Positions 43,159 to 55,027 of a DNA stretch of 64,000 nucleotides are shown here, piece by piece. The DNA is from Armigeres subalbatus (Eukaryota; Arthropoda; Insecta; Diptera; Culicidae), in NCBI RefSeq assembly GCF_024139115.2, contig NC_085140.1:294963293-295027292 (forward strand), given 5' to 3'. Under the pieces are notes generated by a model. It had not been told where the DNA came from. It saw only the letters and a list, made by a program, of their open reading frames with translations, and made no database searches. The position numbers and the translations under genes are program-made. The number at the start of each line of letters is the position of its first letter. Within the stretch, counting starts at the first letter, position 1.

Positions 43159-43179
43159 ATGTATGTATGTATGTATTTT

Positions 43180-44335
43180 CAATCTAACCCCCACTGTCCG
43201 GCAGTGGTATTATGGAAGAAAGCTGTTTGTAATAAAGTCAGCTTTAGCCCGAGAGTTAGAAGGTGTAAGCTCTACTGCAGCTCCAGTGACCCATTTCAGA
43301 CTGCCTGGTAACTCACGTCCAGTCCGAGGTCACTTTCGCTTGCAATGTTTATGCTACCATTATCAATTGGATAATGGATCCATAAACAAACTTCCAGATT
43401 TTAAAATCCAGCGCGCATTTAGTTTTGTAATCATATAAAATATATATTGAAACAATCTCACCAAATTGACCCAATTCCGAATAAATGAAATGAGAAAGCG
43501 TAGATCACTTCTAGTGTCCCCGAACAATACACTTCACTCTTCCAGAACTATTCTGAGAAATTCGTTATTGATGCATTTCTGATATTATCACACAGCCACA
43601 CATATTTCACCAAAGACATTCCCGTATACAAACTACACAATCGGTTTCGCGCACTCAATTAAGAAATACACTTTTTTAAAGGTCACCAAATGCGTAAATT
43701 TCAAACTTCAGATCATTTAAACTTTCTTTTTCTAGTACATATGCAAAATGCACACATCAACCGAATCAATATCTTGCGGGAACGAAGAAAAACGTGACAG
43801 CAAATTCAAAAGCAACCATCCGCGCGCATGGTTTGCTGCGATCCCATGTTTTGAATAATCATGCGATGTTTGTCAAAATTCGGACTGAAGTAGCTTCATG
43901 AAAATGAATATTTTACGCTCTGCATCCAATGTGTTAACTACTAATTTAGCTTACCATCTATAATGCGGAATAAAAATTTGGACGAAAACCCAATTCTTTT
44001 CCGAGAAAACGGTTTTATTTTGAAGCGCTGCATTTTCGTGCAAATTCAAACCATGCGGGTTGAAACGTGCCACCCCAAAGCTGGCTGGCGCCTAAAAATG
44101 TAAACAAACAGAAGTGAACTGACAGAAGAATCAAGTATCAATTTTTGAAAAGTCCTATTCTCGTTTCCAATGCAATGAAAGCTTATGAAATGTTAGTAAT
44201 TTTTTTTTCTGCTAAATTTTCGTGTAACTAGTTGATGTGTGCATACAAGATATGTTTATTCTTTAGTTTATTTGGTGGGCGCATGTGACCTTGTGCATTA
44301 CGGAGCCAAATCACGATTTTCTGTGTACGGTACAT
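43180..44335. other. No gene recognised
   Basis: Contains the second copy of the 24-bp repeat at 43846-43869. Otherwise only short ORFs and AT-rich sequence. Confidence 0.35.
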
Positions 44336-44339
44336 GTAT

Positions 44340-45715
44340 CAATGAAATTCCTGGTGTGAGATCTTAAGGTCTACTTAAGTATCCAACGATCTATCGGACT
44401 GCTTCGAAAGTGATATATGCCCTTTGTGATACGTAGAATAGAATGTGTTCACATCATAGGTTCTTAATAGTCCAAGAAATCTCTGGTTTAAGGCCATAAG
44501 GCCATAGAACCAACAAAAATCGATCGGACTGTTTTAAACATGGTACATGCCCTTTATGACGCATAGAATAGAATGCGTATCCAGCATAGGTTCTTGGTCG
44601 TCCGAGAAATTCTTGGAATAGGCTATTGGGTCTATTCGCGTAACCAAAGATTTCTTGGATTGTTTCAAATATGGGACTTGCCAGTTGTGATGCATAGAAT
44701 GGAATGTGTTCACAGTATGGGTTCTTGGCCGTCCAAGAAATCTATGGGATAAGGCTTTTCGATCTACATGTTTTAATGTTAGCTCTTCATGTGTAACTCA
44801 AATGGATTGTTCCAAAATTGGCACATGCCTTTTGTGATGCATAGAATAGAATGTGTTCACATAATATGTTCTTGGGTGTCCAAGAAATCCCTGAAATAAG
44901 GACATAGATCAATTGGATTGATCCAAATATGGTACATGCCCTTTGTTATGCATAGAATAGAACGCGTTCCAAGCATAGGTTCCTGATCGTTCAAGAAATT
45001 CCTGGAATAAGCCCTTAGGTCTTCATACGTAACTATAGATCAAATGGATTGTTCCAAAACTGGCACATGCTCTTTATGATACATAGAATAGAACGAGTCC
45101 CCAGCATAGGTTTTTGGTCGACCAAGAAATCCCTGGAATAAGGCCTTAAGTCTACATGCGTTACCAAAGGTTACTTGGATTGTTTCAAATATGGAGCATG
45201 CCCTTTGTGATGCATAGAATAGAATGTGTTCACATAATATGTTCTTGGCCGTCCATGAGATCCCTGAAATAAGGCCTTTAGATCTACATGCGTATCAATA
45301 GATCAATTGGATTGATTCAAATATGGTACATGCCCTGAATAGAACGCGCTCACAGTATGGGTTCTTGGCCGTCCAAGAAATCTCTGGAATAAGGCCTTAG
45401 GTCTACATGCGTAACCATACATCAAATGGATTGTTTCAAAACCGGCACATGCCCTTTATGAAACATAGAATAGAACGCGTCCCCAGCATAGGTTTTTGGT
45501 CGACTAAGAAATTCCTGGAATAAGGCCTTAAGTCTACATGCGTAACCAAAGGCTACTTGAATTGTTTCAAATATGGAACATGCCCTTTGTGATGCATAGA
45601 ATAGAATAGAAAGTATGAATTCTTGGTTGTCCAAAAAATAAGACCTTTAGATCTACATAAGTAGCCATAGAGCAATTGGATTATTTCAAATATGATACAT
45701 GCCATGTGCCTATTC
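44340..45715 (+). repeat. ~131-bp satellite array, forward polarity
   Basis: About ten units, each with ACATGCCCTTTGTGATGCAT, AGAATAGAATG.GTTC, GGTTCTTGG.CGTCCAAGAA and TCCCTGGAATAAGGCCTTA. Successive ATGCCCTTT positions are mostly 130-133 bp apart. The array continues in opposite polarity at 45745. Confidence 0.85.
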
Positions 45716-45744
45716 ACCACAAAGGGCAATTTTCTTTTGTTTTG

Positions 45745-46195
45745 CAGTAGGTCTTAAGGCCTTGCTCAAGCTTTGTCTTGGATAACCGACAACCTATGCC
45801 ATAGATACATCATATTCTATAATTAAAAGTAGGCATGTACCACATTTAAAATCAATCGATTTATCTTCGGTTACTCTTACAGACCTGTGACCAGACCTTT
45901 CTTGGATAATCAAGAACTTCTGCCGCTGACTTATTCTATTCTACACATCCAAAAGGGCATGTATCACATTTAAAACAGTTCGATACATATTTAGTAACGC
46001 GTGTAGCTCTTAAGGCCCAACTCCAAGGATTTCTTGAATGAGCCAGAATTTCTTAAGTTGGCTCATTCTATTCTACACATCCAGACGGACATATGCCATA
46101 ATTGAAACAGTCCGATTGATCTTTAGCTACGCTTGTAGATCTTTAGCCATTACTCCAGGGATTTTTTGGATGGTCAAAAACCTATGCTGAAAAAA
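45745..46195 (-). repeat. ~131-bp satellite array, reverse polarity
   Basis: Units such as TTCTTGGATAA.CAAGAA, TTATTCTATTCTACACATCC and AAAAGGGCATGTATCACATT are the complement of the forward array. About three units are present, more diverged than those to the left. Confidence 0.85.
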
Positions 46196-46199
46196 CTCT

Positions 46200-46570
46200 A
46201 TTCTGAGTAGTCTCCACACTATTTACTTCTCTCCCTTCGTCTCTCTTTTTTCTCTATTCTGTCATTTGACTCCTTGTACCTTGCACATCTCGCGTCTCGT
46301 TTCTCACTTCTCACATCCCTTTTATCAATTGTCTCTTCATGCTTTCAATTCCTCTTCATGCTTTTTACTGCTCATTTCTCACACAAAGTATCTCGCTTAT
46401 TACTTCTCACCTTCTACTACTTGCTTCTCGCTTTTCACTGATCACATCTTATTTCGCACTTCTTACTGCTTGCCTATCGCTTCTCACTTCTCAATCCTCA
46501 TTCTTTTTTCTCGCTTCTCCCATTTCACTCCTCAGGTCTCATATTCCAAATCTCAGCTTACAATTCACGA
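46200..46570 (+). repeat. Pyrimidine-rich degenerate repeat (TTCTCACTTCTCGC type)
   Basis: Short variants of CTTCTCACTTCTCGC make up the region. Similar sequence is at 46895-46990 and, as complement, at 39955-40105. Confidence 0.7.
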
Positions 46571-46664
46571 TTGATTATTAAACTATTGCGGGATTTTTGG
46601 TGAAACTCTCAATTACTACTTCTTGTTAAGAAAATTATTTTTGAGCTTTTTAGTGGATTGTTTT

Positions 46665-46892
46665 CACCTGTCATAAGACGAGTTTAAACAATCCCATTGA
46701 ATTCCACCACTTAATTGTATCTTGACAGATACGTGTTTCGCCCTCAACAGTAAGGGCGTCTTCAGTGTCTCGTCGAGTCAAGTACGAGACACTAAAAACG
46801 GCCTTACTGTTGAGGTCGAAATACGTATCTGTCAAGATACACTTAAGTGGTGGAATTCAATGGGATTGTATAAACTCGTCTTATGACAGGTG
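46665..46892. mobile_element. 228-bp palindromic MITE
   Basis: CACCTGTCATAAGACGAGTT on the left (46665) and AACTCGTCTTATGACAGGTG on the right (46892) are perfect complements, and pairing continues through CCATTGAATTCCACCACTTA and TATCTTGACAGATACGT, giving arms of about 105 bp with one 3-bp difference. It interrupts the pyrimidine-rich repeat. Confidence 0.9.
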
Positions 46893-47195
46893 TACTTCTT
46901 GTTGTTTCTCACTTTTCCCTTATCATCACTCATAACATTTCACTCATCACTTTTCACTTTTATTTTCTCACTTTTCAATTCTTACTTTTTTACTTATTAA
47001 TTGAAAATTATTTAAAAATAAATTATTATTGGCACACGCCCTTTTCAAACTATGAAATCCATAATGTAGTACATCAGATGGGCGCGTTGTATCCTACATG
47101 CAGGGGTTTTATTAAAATGTGTGTTTTTCTATGAAAAATGTAGTAAAGATAACTTTTTAGTTGAAAAAATGTTTTTATGTAGTGGAAAATCTTTA

Positions 47196-47405
47196 AGGGA
47201 ACGGTAGCTTAAATTGTATCAAAAGGCGGAAAAAGCATTATTTTTAAATTTTATAATAGATGTCTGACTATTATTTTTAATTTATTGATCTAAAAACATA
47301 TTTAGGCTTCAGCTGCCATAGGTTTTGTTACTTAATTTAGCCTATTAACCCAGAAAATGCAATGGCTCGTATTAGCTGACTGGCGCATTTTAAACCTAGT
47401 TCCCC
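47196..47405. mobile_element. Probable 210-bp TA-flanked MITE
   Basis: AGGGAACGGTAGCTTAAATTG at the left and the complement AGGGGAACTAGGTTTAAAATG at the right align with small gaps, with TA outside both (47194-95, 47406-07). Interior AT-rich. Confidence 0.5.
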
Positions 47406-47441
47406 TACAGTTTTGGGTCGGATTTTAACCACTGTGCATCG

Positions 47442-47830
47442 TCAAAGAAAGCAAAGGTTGCTATGCTGTTGCCACCTCAACAAATTGTAACCGGAATGAT
47501 TCTGAAGTAGAGCGACGGCTCCGCTTCGCGTGTACGTGGCTTTCCACCATTGGTATTCTAGGTACGTTTGCGCGAGCCAAATGCAATATATAGGGTGGTG
47601 GCGGTAATGGCATCTATTTACGCCACAAACTCCAGGATAACGGCAGGTCCATCTACCATGCGCGTTTAAACAGTTACGACAGATCCCATGCTGCTGAACG
47701 AATTGACATTTTCCTTCGACCGAATAAGACTTGAATACTCCGCATTCCTTCAATCGATGATTCATCTGACGGCATGCCGCACACGGCCTCCCGGTGCATT
47801 CCCCGCCGCTCTAAGGTATGGGGATTAACT
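47442..47830 (-). pseudogene. BEL/Pao gag C-terminal fragment
   Basis: The minus strand encodes a zinc-knuckle series: CAACRQMNHRLKEC (the first Cys codons lie just upstream of the ORF's Met), CRNCLNAHGRWTC and CGVNRCHYRHHPI. This spacing, with VEGKCQFVQQHGICRNCL between knuckles, is typical of BEL/Pao gag, where a polyprotein continues into protease. Here the reading ends about 45 residues later without a protease motif (YTRSGAVALLQNHSGYNLL). It is different from the intact gag-like gene at 18910-20028. No LTR is recognised. It is a truncated remnant. Confidence 0.7.
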
Positions 47831-47960
47831 GCTGCGCGTTGCACCTCCAAAGAAGCGCATTAACATGCTGACAAGATGTCTCGAAGACACCATTACGCTA
47901 AATTGCATAATAAAGGAACTATTAAATAAACGCGCTAGAAACCCGATTTTAGCCACTGTG

Positions 47961-48157
47961 CAAGGATGTGCAATGTTGAATTTTTCTTATGTCAAAATTG
48001 TGGCAAATCGAGATACCATTATGAGGAAATTTCTCTGTCGGCTTAAAAACCAGCGACGAATCGATTCCGATCGTTCGTTTTCAAGCCGACAGAGGAATTT
48101 CCTATGCCGATTTGACACATTTTTGACGCGAGGAAAATTCAATATTGCACACCCTTG
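47961..48157. mobile_element. 197-bp palindromic MITE
   Basis: CAAGGATGTGCAATGTTGAA on the left pairs with TTCAATATTGCACACCCTTG on the right; GGAAATTTCTCTGTCGGCTT pairs with AAGCCGACAGAGGAATTTCC, and TTTTGACGCGAGGAAAATTC lies opposite GAATTTTTCTTATGTCAAAA. Arms are about 85 bp. TSD not clear. Confidence 0.8.
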
Positions 48158-48159
48158 GC

Positions 48160-50598
48160 GTGTATTCAGCTCTTTCGTAATGAAAACGACACACATCACG
48201 TCCGCCCAATTCGTGTTTCGAATAGTTGCGAACAAACCGACACAGAAGAACCATTCACGCGATCTACTGCAACTGAGACTAATTGAAATGTATTGCCCTT
48301 CTCCGCTGGAACGACCCTCTCTTTGTTCCAGTCCGTGGCATAATTCTGAACCTGACGGACCACCCCGCTGCTGCTGCTGTTGTCATGCTTTATTCATCGC
48401 CCAGAAATGAGCCCGGTCTAACCCCACCTACCAGATGTGTGTATGTAATTAATTTTATTATTGTTTTTACGGTTTCGATGTTGTACCTCGGCTCCATACG
48501 TTGTTTTCATCATTTATCATGGCATCGCAGACTAACTGCACCATACAAATGGTGGAAGCGCATGGTTAATGACTATAATGGTCGCTAACGGTCTAGTCAT
48601 GCGAACCAATGTTTTTGGTGTTTTCTACTTATGTCTATTCTTTCAAAAACGACCTGATGATTTGTTTTCGATTAACTTAAGACACGCTTAAGGACAAAAC
48701 TCGAATTGTTGCATTTGAATATTGATCGTCACTAAAGCCCGTCCGTGGTTCACTCTTGTTTATTAGTCGAATATTTACAAAGTGACCAGACCAGAAGTTA
48801 CCAGTCTGCTAGCAGACTGATGTGACATTGGTATGGATATTAGCTTAACAGATTCAAATAAGATTGCTTTGGGTCATTTCTCAAAGCTTGGCGAGAATAT
48901 CACAATTAGCACGATTCCAGTAATTACAAGATTGAAATCAACCAAAGCCTATAACAAATTACCTACTACTGCAGCACTTCTTTGTATTCATTTGCTTGGA
49001 CATTGTCCTGTGAGCCCTTGGTCACGATCGAAATAGCTTGTGTTTTTTGTCATGATATTGCCGCATTGTAACATCGAGCTTGTCTGAATGTTTTGTTCGC
49101 GGCAAAAACTTAATGACGAAGAATGCACGCACCCATAATGGTTTCATGGGTGGGTTCCATAAGAAATGAATTCATTAGCGTATATTTGAATCATTATTGA
49201 ATGTAAGTCGACTCGAACTAAGATTTTCCGACCGAACAAACGCTAAAAGTTTCATAGCTTTGTAAAAATATCATGCTAGGGATTTCCATGATAAAAGAAT
49301 GAAATAATACTAATTCCATACTACAGACTGAACACCTTCAATAATAATAACGCATTCCACAAAATGGACACGTCATATTGTAAAGGTTTGAAATTCACCT
49401 TATCTCAAAATAGGACACCCTTCACAAATCATTAGCGATAAAATAGTAATAGTTTAAGTAGCCATTTTATCAGTGACGTATTTAAAAGCTTGGATTGCCG
49501 TTCCTGGGCTTATTCCTTTTGTTTTTCGTATTTGTGTTGTTTTAAACATTAATTACACAAAATACCAAGAATGAAGGAGAGAAAATCAGCCTGATAAGTT
49601 TGCAAGCAAATACGCCTAACATAGTAAACACGCCTAACAAGTACCCCCATTACGTAGGTACAGAACTGTTACAATATTATAGTCGTAACCGGGACATTTG
49701 TTGGTTTGCGGTTGTTTTCGTTTAGCGTTTTACACTGCCAAACAACATCCAATTGGAAAATAATAAAATTTGTATAATTAGCCACCGTTGTTGGATTCAA
49801 GTCTTGTTGCGCCAATTTAACGACTTTTCGGCGTGTTGTTTATATTTAGCGCAGGCCGTGGTCGGTGGTTTGTAATGGTTAAGGTGCCGTGAAAGTGAGG
49901 AATCAAACGGACTATATTCGGCACATGCCATGCCGAGAACCGAGCGGATTAATGCGAGTAGGGCGAGGTATTAGGGTGGTCAATTCGTGGATTCAGCGGT
50001 TTTGGACATGAACGCCGGTGGGTCAATGGAGTTCAATTTAACATGGGGGTGATTTTATCACAAACCCCAATCACACCACCTGGTAATTGAATATAATCCT
50101 TGCTGCACAGTATTGGGAAATCCTTGCTCACGAGGCCAACCAAACGAAATCGTGTTCCGTCCGGTAGAAGTACCGCGCGGGTGAAAGTCGCCCTAAGCGT
50201 GTCGACCAAATTGACAACATACCGCAACTGTTGTTGGATGGGCGGCAGCACGCTTCGTACATTCGCTGGCTGTTATGTGTTCATATTGACACTGGTCGCA
50301 CGGATTGCTTATTTGCTTTGGCGGGGTCGTTAAATTATACGACCGATCGTTGGACGTTTAATAGAAAATGTCTAGCAGTTTAAATTTAATGCATATGGCG
50401 AAGGTTAATAAATACAGCAATGTCAGAGAACGAGAGCCTGCAATTCATAACTGTGGAAATGCTGATAAGAGTACAACGATTGAGAATAGTTGCAAAACGA
50501 TTGTAGAGCAATGAACAAAAGGAAAAACTACAAAAACAAAATAAGCTTCCTTTAGTCGTTAGATGAAAGCCTTTGATCAAAGGCATTGGCATTCTAAA
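48160..50598. other. No gene recognised
   Basis: 2.4 kb with short ORFs only. No repeats matching the rest of the window were noticed. Confidence 0.35.
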
Positions 50599-50674
50599 CT
50601 GCCTGTAACCGCATGGTTGTCCCATCTTTGCTGGGTTTCCTATTCATATAGGACCGTTATGCGATTACAGGCAG
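50599..50674. mobile_element. 76-bp palindromic MITE
   Basis: CTGCCTGTAACCGCAT and ATGCGATTACAGGCAG are inverted with one mismatch. TAAA flanks both sides (50595-50598, 50675-50678), a possible TSD. Confidence 0.75.
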
Positions 50675-50679
50675 TAAAC

Positions 50680-51080
50680 ATATAACAACAACAATTTGAC
50701 AACTCAATACACGGTTTGTTACTACATTTCTCCATCTTCGGTTTCACCTCACGCCACGGTCGGCAAGACGGAATTTCCACGAAATATATTTCAGAGTTTC
50801 GGCTGGAGATTGCTCAAAATGTGAATTTCTACAAAAAAAACGGATTTCAACGGAAAATTGTTCATTGCGATTTGAACGGGATTTTATTTTATTTGTATGG
50901 AAAGGTTCCGGAAATTCTACTAAAATTCTTTATAATTTCTTCGTGAAATTTTAAAATTCACGGAAAACTGTTTTTTTTTCAAAACTTTTTTTCAAGGCTT
51001 TTTTTTAACTTTTAAAGAAATTCTTTGTATTGTCAGTAAAAAAAAATCTTCAGAAATTCCACGGGGAATTATTTTAATAG
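50680..51080. other. No gene recognised
   Basis: The left part has TTTGACAACTCAATACACGGTT, resembling the 3' end of RTE-like copy 1 (17535-17555). The rest is AT-rich with repeated GGAAATTC/GAAATTCC words. Confidence 0.35.
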
Positions 51081-51084
51081 GGAA

Positions 51085-51680
51085 GGCTCGTTTGTCCGAA
51101 AATCATTCGGCAGAAATCCATTTGGCCAAATAACATGTTAAGCAGAAAGATATCTAGCCAAAATTCATTTGGCCGAAATGAACGTTTGTGTGAAATAGTA
51201 TTAGGTCGAAAACGGTTTAGCCAAAACATTCATTTGGTCAAATCGACGTAAAGCCAATCTGGTAATTTGGCCGAAAAAGCCGTGTGCCATATCAGGTAGT
51301 TCGGCCGAATAGGTCATCAGGTCGAAAATACTGGTTGGCTAGAAATAACCATTTGGCCGAACGGGCCATGTTGCCAAAAATGGAATTTGCTGAACGGGGC
51401 AAAAATGTCTATCCATTTGGACGAATGGAATTTTCGGCCGAATGGTCCTTCTATAAATTGACAGTTTTGTCCGAACTGGGAATTTGGCCGAAAAAGATGT
51501 TTGCTGTAAGAGATTATTTGGCTGAAAATGTCGTTTGACCGCATAGCTCGTTTGGCCGAAAATGTCTTTTGGTAAAAATGGTCGTTTGGCAGAAAGAATC
51601 ATTGACCCGAAAATGTCCTTTTTGTAAAACAAGTACTTATTTTGGCCAAACGGCATTTTCTACGAAAAGACCTATTCGGC
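51085..51680 (+). repeat. Diverged TTTGGCCGAAAATG repeat
   Basis: About 25 imperfect variants of a 17-22-bp unit with core TTTGGCCGAAA. Related to 34800-34955 and 39875-39920. Apparent ORFs are by-products. Confidence 0.75.
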
Positions 51681-51684
51681 TAAA

Positions 51685-51959
51685 AAACATTTTTTCGTGA
51701 ATTAACTTGAGTACTGCAATCAAAAGCTTTCATGTTGGGCTGTTAATTGCAACATTCGAAATAATTCATGAAAATAATTTTTCTTAGTTCCTTTTAAAAA
51801 GTTAGACGAGCGTTCAAAAATTCTATTTAAACGATAAGGAAAGTTCAAAGTTTTCATGGATATCTTAACTTTTGAAAAGGACCTAAGTAAAATTTTTTTC
51901 GTGAATTAATTTGAGTACTGCAATCAAAAGCTTTCGTGTTGTTCTGTTGATTGCGCTAT
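51685..51959. repeat. Palindromic repeat interrupted by a probable LTR
   Basis: TTTTTTCGTGAATTAA.TTGAG and ACTGCAATCAAAAGCTTTC occur twice (51685-51733, 51893-51942). TTCATGAAAATAATTTTTCT and CCTTTTAAAAAGTTA pair with TAACTTTTGAAAAGG and its extension. The interrupted end resumes at 53530-53580 (CTATTCAAATAAATTCATG). Confidence 0.65.
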
Positions 51960-53529
51960 TGATACTACCAGTGACGTCCCTACGCCTGGGCAGTGGACGT
52001 CCGCACGCCCCTAACTAGCTTACCTCCTATTATGGGATTCTCAGGGTCGGCGACTGCTTGCTTCGGGTGAACACACTTACCTTACTTAACGAAACTTAGG
52101 TAGACAATACAAAAGATAGGCTGACCCACTGAAAGGGAAATCAAGGCGGTCATAAAAAGATTAAACGGTACAATACAAGAAATTAGGCTTAAACATATTT
52201 ATTTATAAAAGTAATCCATAGTAAGGAAAAAAAGAATCGTTGCGGCCGTGCAAGTGTATATTGAGAGAGAAGGAGAGGAACAAATTCGTTACTTGCCCAA
52301 CGGTCTGCTTCACACATCTGATCCACAATCGCACCTTGAAGCACTCCGTCGTGGGCAGTCGGACTTCGGGTAGTCCCTCTGGATCATGGATGACGATCGG
52401 CTGTTCCGAGTTCCTTGGTTGTTCGTAACAGGGTGTTCTGCTGTCGATTTGCGGAGGGATGTTGGTTTTCTGAGCTTGTTGAACCTTGGTCGACGTCTCA
52501 GCGCCCGCAGACGGGGTGGTGACTCATAGGATGTTGAGCGGCGGCAAGCGAGGCATGCCCTCGGACCTCACCATCGCCCTCATCGCCAAAACGTTCGTCA
52601 CCGTACCCTCGTGGCGTGTGATTCAGCGATAGCATTATTCACTGATCACCGGTACTGAGCTCGCCGACCTTCCCAATGACGGCTTTTAGAGAATGGTGGC
52701 TGATGACATCCGCTCTACAACGGTTCCTGGCCGGCGTTTGGAAATTCCGTCTTCGCCAACTGGCAATCTCCACCGAAGGGACACTACCACGCTTTTCTTC
52801 CCGGCTTTGTCGAGTTCCGCCTTCTTCGCCAACTGACCATTCCAACCGAATGGAAACTCTCGCGTGGTAGTACCCGGCTTTCTCGAGGACCGTCCCTTTC
52901 AACAACCTCTTCACCGGAACACTCCTGGTTCGCCGAGAATTCTGGCAATCACACTTCTTCGCTGTACGTATACCTCGAAGCGAGTCCCCTTTTAGGCTTC
53001 CAAACTTGCGAACCACTTCTCTTTTCTTTTCTAATGTAATTCGGATCGAACACCGTAACCGTCGAGGATCAGACACTTTCTGCCCTCTTTTCGTTTTCCT
53101 TCCGTCAACTCTCCCGTTTTCTTTCTTCCTCACTCTCTCCTTCTTCTCTTCTCTCTCTCTCTTCTCTCCTCCATCTCTTCCTTATTACCAAAACTATCAT
53201 TAAAGGCAAGGTTGCCACTCTAGTAGATATATATAGGTTATAATTTGTTTTTAAGATGTGAGACGTACTAATTCCTATCGCGGACGTAGGATATTACACG
53301 GAAAATTTTAAATTTAATTACATCGTTACAAAGCTCCTATCCATCAAAGCTAACTATCTATTGCCACTTGACTTCCATAACGTGGGTTGAATTAAATTGG
53401 TCCCTAGCAGCACACATGTTCCTCATGGGTTGCTGCACCTTGTATGTGTCCAAATTTGGTCACAATCAAGTTGCTGCTACCATTTTTGTTTGGCTTGTGT
53501 TGCTCGGGGGTTCCGATTGGTCGGTAACA
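51960..53529 (-). mobile_element. Probable solo LTR, 1.57 kb
   Basis: On the minus strand the insert begins TGTTACCGACCAATCGG and ends GGTAGTATCA, the TG...CA ends of LTRs. CTAT flanks both ends (51956-51959, 53530-53533). The uninterrupted version of the host palindrome at 51750 (TTGCAACATTCGAAATAATTC) supports the pre-insertion site. No gag, pol or second LTR is found, so recombination to a solo LTR is inferred. The ORF at 52639-53133 (minus) is Arg/Lys-rich and unsupported as a gene. A pyrimidine-rich tract lies at 53085-53185. Confidence 0.6.
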
Positions 53530-53744
53530 CTATTCAAATAAATTCATGAAAAAATGTTACTAAGGTCCTTTTGAAAATTTAATCGAGAAATCATTGATAT
53601 TTTTGCAAAAAAATCTCTGGAGTCTCAATTTAAATTTTACGGAAATTTAACTAAATCTTCGAATTTCCACTGACAATTTGGCGCACTTCTTCAAATTTTA
53701 ATCGGCATAGAAAATTATAATAAAAGACTGCGCAAAAATTCTGA

Positions 53745-54475
53745 ACGAACTCACAAAGGAATTCCTAAATGAGTTTCCGGAGTAATTCCGAAAGATATTT
53801 CTGCAGGAATTCATACAGAAACTACCAGAACAAATTATGGATACATGCTCGGATGAATTTCAGGACAAACTTCTGAAGGAATTCCTGGATCAACTTCCGG
53901 AGAAATTTCTGGAGGAACTTTCAGAGGATTTTTTACCCCAGATGAATTCCTAGAAATGTCGAAAGAGGTTCTGGAGCAACTTCCAGAGGAATTTGTGGAA
54001 GCACTTTCAGAGGACATTCTTTTTACGAGCCTCCTAAAGAATTTCTGGAGGAACTCCCAGAGAAATTTTTTTACGAGCTTCCAGAGAAGTTACTGCCAAA
54101 AGTTCCAGAGGAGTCTTTGCAGAAATAACCGGAGGAATTTCTGAAGAAACTTTCGGAGGAATTTGTGTACAAACTTTCTGACCCTTCGGGAGAAGTCGTT
54201 GAAGACTGTCCGGAGCCTACCCACGCTATCGCGCCAGTGTTACCAGTGCTCGTACAGATTCGTTGAGATTCCGAAAGTTCTGCGAAGATCCGCAAAAGTA
54301 TGCAAAGTTTAGCAAAAGTGAAGGTTGTCTACGAAGGAAATCTACGAAGGTCTACTAAGGTTTGCGAGGGTTCAAGGAAGTCTGTGAAGCTCGACGAATT
54401 TACACGATGGACTGTGATGGTTTGACAGGATCCATGTAGGCCACGAAGGTCTATAAATGTTTGCAAAGCTTTATC
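53745..54475 (+). repeat. Diverged short-unit repeats (24-bp satellite relatives)
   Basis: 53745-54180 holds variants of GAATTTCTGGAGGAACTTCC, complementary in type to the 24-bp array at 29938-31545. 54240-54475 changes to GAAGGTCTACGAAGGTTTGC-like units. ORFs in these parts are repeat by-products. Confidence 0.7.
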
Positions 54476-54529
54476 TAATACATGCATTCATCTCTTAGAC
54501 TAGGTGTTCCGTGTTTTCTTAACACTATC

Positions 54530-54930
54530 ATCCTTATTTGTAATGTTATATTTTTAGTTATTATTAATACATTTCAATTGCCTCTGGCAGTTAGAATTTT
54601 TCCTCTGGTTGAATTGAACCATGTAGGAATTGCAATGTTTTCTACTTAAACTAAACTTAACCTAATTTATACTAAGAGTACAAGGAGCTAATCGTTGCAA
54701 TAGAAGATTGCAAAGATTTTTGTCTAAAAAAATTATTTTGTTGGACATTTGTTGCAATGTCTCAATATTACAAATTCTATGAAGTTCTTTGGTACTATAC
54801 CACGGAGGCAACTTCAGCATTATTTTCAGAATTTTATTTTGAATCCTCTGAAGTGCCTTCTTTCTGGTATTGCAGCAACCATATTGGCACAGCATACAAC
54901 ATGGCAAGATAAGATAACAGTATTAAAACA
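54530..54930 (-). pseudogene. Jockey-clade retrotransposon 3' fragment
   Basis: The minus strand encodes LYAVPIW (one frame), then in the next frame KALQRIQNKILKIMLKLPPWYSTKELHRI and NIETLQQMSNKI, then after another shift RQKSLQSSIATISSLYS before a stop near 54677. The QRIQNK.LK..L.LPPWYST.ELH motif is characteristic of the C-terminal end of Jockey-type reverse transcriptases. Only the last ~80 codons and a 3' UTR of about 140 bp remain. The right side is cut close to the SINE at 54941. Two frameshifts make it inactive. Confidence 0.7.
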
Positions 54931-54940
54931 TATAATCGTA

Positions 54941-55020
54941 GGCCCTCCTTAGCCGTGCGGTAAGACGCGCGGCTACAAAGCAAGACCATGCTGAAGGTGG
55001 CTGGGTTCAATTCCCGGTGC
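54941..55020 (+). mobile_element. tRNA-derived SINE, head part (interrupted by RTE)
   Basis: GGCCCTCCTTAGCCGTGCGG carries the A box and GGGTTCAATTCCC (55003-55015) the B box. The element stops at 55020 and continues at 58565. The outer flank AATCGTA at 54934-54940 recurs at 58767-58773, the probable TSD of the SINE itself (ten bases with one mismatch). Confidence 0.85.
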
Positions 55021-55027
55021 TCTTACC

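Noticed and set aside
52639..53133. 164-codon minus-strand ORF
   Set aside because: Arg/Lys-rich, no domain, lies wholly inside the probable solo LTR.
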